NCBI GenBank assembly: GCA_016191815.1
Contig: JACPVI010000002.1
Span: 62,001-126,000 of the forward strand
DNA length: 64,000 bases
Reading direction: 5' to 3'
Source: Myxococcales bacterium
GTDB taxonomy: Bacteria > Myxococcota > Myxococcia > Myxococcales > Myxococcaceae
Shown here: positions 60,008-64,000 of the stretch, piece by piece
How the letters are laid out: every line of letters starts with the position of its first letter
Numbering within the stretch: the first letter of the stretch is position 1
The notes under the pieces: generated by a model
What the model saw: the letters and a program-made list of their open reading frames with translations, nothing else
What the model was told of the DNA's origin: nothing
Databases searched by the model: none
Made by a program: the position numbers and the translations under genes

Positions 60008-61153
60008 ATGCCGTCTTTTCCCGAAGGTGCGGTGGACGTGACGACGGAGGAGGGCGCCCTGGAGGCAGCCGGCCGTCTGAGCCCGCCCAGGGAGCTGGCG
60101 GTCGACGTCGAGGCCGATTCCATGCACGCCTTTCGCGCCCGCCTCTGCTTCGCGCAGGTGGCGAGCGACCAGGCGGTGTTCCTCTTCGACACCCTCTCCC
60201 CGGGGGTGCGGGCGGACGTCCTCGCGCCTTTGTTCGCGGATGCTTCGAGGACCAAGTTCTTCCACGCGGCGGGAGGTGACTTGCAGTTCCTGGCCGAGGC
60301 CGGGGTTCGGCTCCAGGGCCTCTTCGACACCCATCGTGCGGCGACGCTGTTGGGCCTACAGAGGGTGGGGCTGGCCGACCTGGTGCACGAGCGGCTGGGG
60401 GCGAGGCTCAAGAAGGAGCACCAGCAGGCGGACTTCTCGGTGCGCCCGCTGCCCGCCGAGCTTCGCGAGTACATCGCGGACGACGTGCGCTTCCTTTTGG
60501 AGCTCGGCCGGCAGGTTCGGGAGCAGTGCCTCAAGGCGGACATCCTCGAGGAGGTGCAGTTGGACTGCCAGAGGCTCGCCGACGAGGCGGCCAGCCGGCC
60601 GGAGGCGGTGGCGCCCAAGGTGGGCAAGGGCTCGCTCTCGCCCGCGCAGTACGCGCTCGCGGCGGCGATCGTCCGGGAGCTGCACCTCCGCCGGCTCGCC
60701 TGGGCGGAGGCGGCGGACCTGCCGATGGGGAAGATGCTCTCCAACGCCGCCCTGCTGGCTTTGGCGGCTCGGCCGCCGGCCACGGAGAAGGAGCTCAAGC
60801 GGGTGCCCGGAGTGCGGGGGGCATTCGTGCGGGAGCATGGAGAGGAGGCCCTGGGGGACATCCGCCGGCTTTGGGAGGCGTCGCGGCGGGGAGATCTGGT
60901 GGTGGAAGCCGAGGAGCGGCCCCGCGACGGGAGGCGCCGCAAACGGGAGGAGGCGCTGCGGGCCTTCCGCGCCGAGAAGGCCGCGGAGCGGGGCGTCACC
61001 CCCTCGGTGGTGCTGCCGAACGCGCTGCTCGAAGAGCTGGCGAAGGAGCCGCCGGGCTCCATGGAGGAGCTCTCCCGGGTCCCCTACTTCGGGGAGAAGC
61101 GGCTCTTCCTCTATGGCCGGCAACTGCTCGAGCTACTGAAGGCAACCGGATGA
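60008..61153 (+). CDS. rnd: ribonuclease D
   Basis: The ATG at 60008 is chosen over the open frame from 59198. The 381-residue protein has the DEDD exonuclease domain: ExoI LAVDVEADSMHAF (Asp33, Glu35), ExoII FFHAAGGDLQFL, ExoIII YIADDVRFLLEL. Two HRDC domains follow (LGRQVREQ.. to ALGDIRRLWEA and the KRRKREEALRAF to YGRQLLELL region). It trims the 3' ends of tRNA and other RNAs. The position next to the divergent ttcA gene fits a tRNA-maturation theme. The last HRDC domain carries PYFGEKRLFLYG. Confidence 0.93.
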   Translation: MPSFPEGAVDVTTEEGALEAAGRLSPPRELAVDVEADSMHAFRARLCFAQVASDQAVFLFDTLSPGVRADVLAPLFADASRTKFFHAAGGDLQFLAEAGVRLQGLFDTHRAATLLGLQRVGLADLVHERLGARLKKEHQQADFSVRPLPAELREYIADDVRFLLELGRQVREQCLKADILEEVQLDCQRLADEAASRPEAVAPKVGKGSLSPAQYALAAAIVRELHLRRLAWAEAADLPMGKMLSNAALLALAARPPATEKELKRVPGVRGAFVREHGEEALGDIRRLWEASRRGDLVVEAEERPRDGRRRKREEALRAFRAEKAAERGVTPSVVLPNALLEELAKEPPGSMEELSRVPYFGEKRLFLYGRQLLELLKATG

Positions 61154-61214
61154 GCCGAGGCCTGAACCCTTCGCCTTACCAAACTACCATCCTTGGCAAG
61201 GAGCTGGCACTGCC

Positions 61215-61316
61215 GTGCAGGTCAAGGTGACATCCAAGCGCCAGGTCACTTTCCCGGCCCGAGTTCTGAACGCCCTCAGCGCTTGTAGGCCAGCAGCACC
61301 CCGTCCCGGACCGTGA
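61215..61316 (+). pseudogene. truncated AbrB/MazE-type antitoxin remnant
   Basis: The GTG at 61215 reads VQVKVTSKRQVTFPARVLNAL, cut here to the SpoVT-AbrB core KVTSKRQVTFPARVL. This is the typical first half of a swapped-hairpin DNA-binding antitoxin. After LNAL the reading frame turns into unrelated residues and stops at 61316. Its 3' part lies in the end of the O-methyltransferase gene on the other strand. AAGGAG lies 11 bp upstream, so expression signals remain. No toxin gene is adjacent. Confidence 0.6.
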
Positions 61317-61914
61317 GCAGCACCTTCTCCACCCGCGCGTCGCCGGCCACCTTCTCGTTCAGCGCGGCGATGGCCCGGTCCTCTTCGCCGACCGGGTGGA
61401 GGACCCGACCGCTCCAGAGCGCGTTATCGAAGGCAAGCAGGCCGCCTCGAGAGAGCAGCGGGAGGATGGCGTCGTAGTAGCGCGGGTAGCTCTCCTTGTC
61501 CGCGTCGACGAAGGCGAAGTCGAACGGGCCCTCCAGCGCGGGCAGCGTCTGCAGCGCCGGGCCGGGCCGCACGCGGATCTTCTTCCCGTGCGGGCTGCGC
61601 GCGAAGTAGCGGCGGGCCATCTCCAGCGCCCTCTCATCGAGGTCGCAGGTGATGAGCTCGCCGTCCTCGGGCAAGCCCTCGGCCATCATCAGCGCCGAGT
61701 AGCCGGTGAAGGTGCCCAGCTCCAGCACCCTGCGCGCCCGGGAGAGCCGCACCAGCAGCCGCAGCAGCGCGCCCTCCACCGCGCCGACCTGCATCTGAGG
61801 GTCTCGCATCTTGGCGTACGTCTCCTCCCGCAGCTCCTCGAGCAGCGCGGAGGGCCTCTCGCTGTGCTCGGCGGCGTACGCTTCCACCTCGTCGGGGACC
61901 AAGGTCAAGGACAT
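61276..61914 (-). CDS. SAM-dependent O-methyltransferase (CCoAOMT-like)
   Basis: A 212-residue class I methyltransferase of the catechol/caffeoyl-CoA O-methyltransferase type. The SAM motif is VLELGTFTGYSALMMAEGL, followed by LITCDLDERALEMARRYF and FDFAFVDADKESYPRYYD, where the Asp residues bind the metal. The end DNALWSGRVL is conserved in this family. It methylates a small hydroxylated molecule; the target is not deducible. The C-terminus and the antitoxin remnant lie over each other on opposite strands. Confidence 0.93.
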   Translation of the reverse strand: MSLTLVPDEVEAYAAEHSERPSALLEELREETYAKMRDPQMQVGAVEGALLRLLVRLSRARRVLELGTFTGYSALMMAEGLPEDGELITCDLDERALEMARRYFARSPHGKKIRVRPGPALQTLPALEGPFDFAFVDADKESYPRYYDAILPLLSRGGLLAFDNALWSGRVLHPVGEEDRAIAALNEKVAGDARVEKVLLTVRDGVLLAYKR

Positions 61915-61979
61915 GGGCCCCGCATACGAAACGGCGCGGTGCGCGTCCAGCGGTGCCGGGGCGAGGTAGAGTCCGCCCG

Positions 61980-63305
61980 ATGCCGGGCTGCCGACATTGC
62001 GGTTCCGAGCACGCGGCCGGCGCGGTGCATTGTCCGGTCACAGGTGAGCTGGTCCAAAGCCCTGGCCTTTGCGGAGGGCGGATCGATCGTTACGAGGTGC
62101 ACCAGTTGCTCGGGCTGGGCGGGTTCGGCGCCGTCTACCGCGCGCAGCACGTACACACCGGGCAAATGGTGGCGCTCAAGGTGCTCAAGCGGCAGCTCAA
62201 CGCCGACGCCGGGATGCTGGACCGCCTGCTCCGGGAGGCACGCGCCGCCTCGGCGGTGGACAGCGAGCACATCGTGCGGGTGCTGGACGCCGGCGTCTCC
62301 AGCGAGGGGCAGGCCTTCCTGGCGATGGAGCTGCTCGACGGGTGGGACCTCAAGGAGTTGGTGACGCGCTCCGGGCCGCTCCCGCTCATGCGCTCGGTGA
62401 TGATCGTCGTTCAAGTGCTGGACGCCCTCTCCTCCGCCCACGGCAAGGGCATTGTCCATCGAGACCTCAAGCCGGCCAACGTCTTCCTGCTCCGGGTGGT
62501 GAACGAGAGCGGAGTGGAGCGCGACTTCGTCAAGCTGCTCGACTTCGGCATCAGCAAGATGCACCAGGAGGGGCCGCTCAACTCCCTCACCCTCCCTGGG
62601 ATGGCGATGGGCACGCCGGCCTACATGGCCTCGGAGCAGTTCGGCAGCGCGCGGGACGTGGACGCCCGCGCCGACCTCTACTCGGTGGCGGTCATCCTCT
62701 ACGAGCTTGCCTCCGGCCGGCTGCCCTTCGACGCGGAGAGCTACGGCGACCTGGTCGTGAAGGTGCGGACCACCGCGCCGCCGCCGCTCGCCTCGCTGGC
62801 CCCGCAGATTCCACCCGCGCTGGCGGCGGTGGTCGACCGCGGGCAGTCGCGAGAGGCCGCCTCGAGGTGGCAGAGCGCCTTCGACTTCGCGGACGCGCTC
62901 CGGGCCGCCATGGGGCTGCCGCGTCCGGCGCGCCCTCCCGGCCCGAGAAAGACGCGCCCTCCCGAGGTGTCGATGGCCCAGACTTTCACGCCCACCCCGG
63001 CGGCGGTGACTCCGGCCGGGCCGATCGCGTCGCCCGTGCCGCTGAGCGCCGCGTCGCTGATGGGGGCCACCGCGCCGCCCAGCCCGTCGAACCCCGGATG
63101 GACTCCGCAGCTCGCGCGCGCCACGCCTGCGACGCCTCCGCCGCCGCTCACCGGCCCAATCTTGAACGCGCTTCCCGTTCAGCCGGTACCCCGGCCGGCG
63201 CCTCCGCCAAAGGCGGCGGCGTCCTCGCAGGCGTGGGTGTGGATCGTCGGCGTGGCGCTGGCGCTGGCGACGCTGGGCGTCTTGTTGGAGATGTGCGGGG
63301 GCTGA
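61980..63305 (+). CDS. Ser/Thr protein kinase with N-terminal zinc ribbon
   Basis: The ATG at 61980 is preferred over 61953 because the zinc-ribbon Cys pair CRHCGSEH and HCPVTGE begin right after it (three Cys and a His available for metal). The 441-residue product has a kinase domain at residues 40-310: LGLGGFGAVYRA, VALKVLK, catalytic loop HRDLKPAN (Asp162), DFGIS. The usual SPE/APE motif is MASEQ. A Pro/Ala-rich linker precedes a C-terminal membrane span (VWIVGVALALATLGVLLEM). It keeps the Lys in the catalytic loop, unlike the other three kinases here. Confidence 0.92.
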   Translation: MPGCRHCGSEHAAGAVHCPVTGELVQSPGLCGGRIDRYEVHQLLGLGGFGAVYRAQHVHTGQMVALKVLKRQLNADAGMLDRLLREARAASAVDSEHIVRVLDAGVSSEGQAFLAMELLDGWDLKELVTRSGPLPLMRSVMIVVQVLDALSSAHGKGIVHRDLKPANVFLLRVVNESGVERDFVKLLDFGISKMHQEGPLNSLTLPGMAMGTPAYMASEQFGSARDVDARADLYSVAVILYELASGRLPFDAESYGDLVVKVRTTAPPPLASLAPQIPPALAAVVDRGQSREAASRWQSAFDFADALRAAMGLPRPARPPGPRKTRPPEVSMAQTFTPTPAAVTPAGPIASPVPLSAASLMGATAPPSPSNPGWTPQLARATPATPPPPLTGPILNALPVQPVPRPAPPPKAAASSQAWVWIVGVALALATLGVLLEMCGG

Positions 63306-63326
63306 GTCTCTGCGCGCGGCGGGCCG

Positions 63327-63440
63327 TCAGCGCGGGAGCTGGACCCGGTGGAGCGCCTCGTACTTCCGCCGCAGGTACTCGACGAAGCCCTCGGCGTGGC
63401 GGCACCGCCCGCGCAGGCCCGCCGCTTGCTCGCCGGCTAG
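63327..63440 (-). other. orphan coding-like 3' fragment
   Basis: Between the kinase and the nucleotidyltransferase gene, the minus strand reads an open stretch of about 37 residues ending at the TGA at 63327: GFVEYLRRKYEALHRVQLPR at its end. It looks protein-like (amphipathic helix) but has no start codon in this frame and overlaps the nucleotidyltransferase stop. It may be the end of a gene whose front part was replaced. Nothing else is seen in this gap. Confidence 0.25.
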
Positions 63441-63886
63441 TCTTCCTCGCCACGCTCGAGTCGTTCGATGTCGGCGAGGTCCTGCAGGCGACCACAGGCG
63501 CGCTTGTTTCTAAGCAGGTGCTCTCGCGACAGCACGGCCGTGGGAATCCCGCCGAAGCTGGCAGGGACCCGGGCCTTCCAAGCTTCCTCGAATCCGACCC
63601 CATCAACCTGGGTGAGGATGTCGATCCGGACCGGCGCAACCCCGATCTGAAAGGTCGTTCCCGGGGTGGCGAGATCCTCCTCGTAAAGATCGGTGAGCGG
63701 CGCTCCGAAGGCGGCGAGGGCTCGGTACGCACGTCCGGCGTTCTCCGGCGAGGGTCGGATCCATACGTCCAGGTCCTTCGTCGCGCGCACGTGGCCGTGA
63801 GCTGCCAGGGCGTGCGCTCCGACGACGATGTGCTCAACGCGATGGTCGGAGAACGCGCGCAACAGATCGACGAAGTCTTGGTTCAC
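63437..63886 (-). CDS. nucleotidyltransferase (MNT/AbiEii-like)
   Basis: A 149-residue protein with a GTG start behind GAGGGGGAAC. It reads HIVVGAHALAAHGHVRATKDLDVWI: the G-x-x-A-x-x-x-H and T-x-DxD motif of the DNA polymerase beta superfamily nucleotidyltransferases (short form). FQIGVAPVRIDILTQVDG supplies the third acidic residue. Proteins of this shape are toxins or antitoxins in MNT/HEPN and AbiE-type systems, or standalone transferases. A 52-residue ORF overlaps its start on the same strand. Confidence 0.85.
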   Translation of the reverse strand: MNQDFVDLLRAFSDHRVEHIVVGAHALAAHGHVRATKDLDVWIRPSPENAGRAYRALAAFGAPLTDLYEEDLATPGTTFQIGVAPVRIDILTQVDGVGFEEAWKARVPASFGGIPTAVLSREHLLRNKRACGRLQDLADIERLERGEED

Positions 63887-63992
63887 GTTCCCCCTCGGGC
63901 CGCCACGCGAGGCACTCGAGCGTCCGCTGCCAAACCGCCTCGATGCGCTCGTCTTGACCCAGCGGGGAAGCAGGCCGGCGCTCGGCTTTCAC
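63834..63992 (-). CDS. small protein overlapping the nucleotidyltransferase start
   Basis: The last 167 bp of the window contain a minus-strand frame that begins at a GTG at 63992, eight bases from the edge, and reads VKAERRPASPLGQDERIEAVW, then TLECLAWRPEGEREPRLRRSV, ending at the TGA at 63834. It overlaps the nucleotidyltransferase by 53 bp. The regular charge pattern and the order (small protein, then transferase) fit a coupled pair, such as a small partner of a nucleotidyltransferase. If the true start lies beyond the edge, the gene is partial. Too short for a firm assignment. Confidence 0.45.
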   Translation of the reverse strand: MKAERRPASPLGQDERIEAVWQRTLECLAWRPEGEREPRLRRSVARVLRPSR

Positions 63993-64000
63993 CAGCCTCG

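Overview
The window reads as chromosomal DNA of a high-GC Myxococcota (myxobacterium). Support for this is a myxobacteria-restricted domain of the TIGR02265/DUF2378 type fused to a kinase, four Hanks-type Ser/Thr kinases (three with the HRDVSP catalytic loop common in this group), five secreted proteins ending in MYXO-CTERM-like tails (Cys, hydrophobic stretch, Arg cluster), and dense packing with GTGA/TGATG overlaps and many GTG starts. No tRNA, rRNA, CRISPR array, insertion sequence or phage gene was seen, and no gene-free stretch exceeds about 260 bp. High GC produces many long antisense ORFs (up to about 940 codons), which are treated as shadows.

Region 1 (1-14768): a minus-strand run of NUDIX hydrolase, HD phosphohydrolase and a trigger-factor-like PPIase; a low-complexity Ala/Arg/Thr protein; a plus-strand operon of ATP-grasp ligase, GNAT acetyltransferase, transglutaminase lipoprotein, a kinase-ATPase-TPR giant and an FAD oxidoreductase; then oligoendopeptidase F and a secreted MYXO-CTERM protein on the minus strand.

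Region 2 (15014-36801) is the most interesting part. A plus-strand operon (15014-26009) carries a secreted beta-propeller protein, an AlgI-type MBOAT O-acyltransferase, an AlgJ/AlgX-like SGNH acetyltransferase, a lipoprotein, a second propeller, a polytopic membrane protein with TPRs and a GDSL/SGNH esterase. It collides tail to tail with a minus-strand operon (25974-35630) carrying a glycoside-hydrolase-like lipoprotein, an epimerase, a third propeller, an outer-membrane barrel, an ArnA-like dehydrogenase, a GT2 glycosyltransferase, a SirB1-TPR lipoprotein, and a protein that fuses the lipoprotein domain and the AlgJ/AlgX domain found as separate genes in the other operon. I infer a cell-surface glycan synthesis and O-acetylation system whose acetyltransferase works with the lipoprotein and the propeller family.

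Region 3 (36967-49840): a PEGA-domain kinase, a secreted beta-helix MYXO-CTERM protein, a YyaL/SPATA20-type thioredoxin-fold protein, two large proteins of unknown function, and a DUF262 protein with an eroded HNH site. The DUF262 gene is divergent from an 840-residue repeat/glycine-zipper protein across a perfect 18-bp palindrome. A 51-codon gene and a GtrA-like membrane protein follow.

Region 4 (50092-64000): an alpha/beta hydrolase ending in a strong inverted repeat, a 1001-residue ASH/VWA-like lipoprotein, the kinase-DUF2378 fusion, a polysaccharide-lyase-like MYXO-CTERM protein, and a PhnD-like/TerB/ttcA run. RNase D, an O-methyltransferase and a zinc-ribbon kinase come next. The right end holds a nucleotidyltransferase with a small partner ORF. 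Remnants of two antitoxin-like genes (ribbon-helix-helix and AbrB types) lie between these genes.
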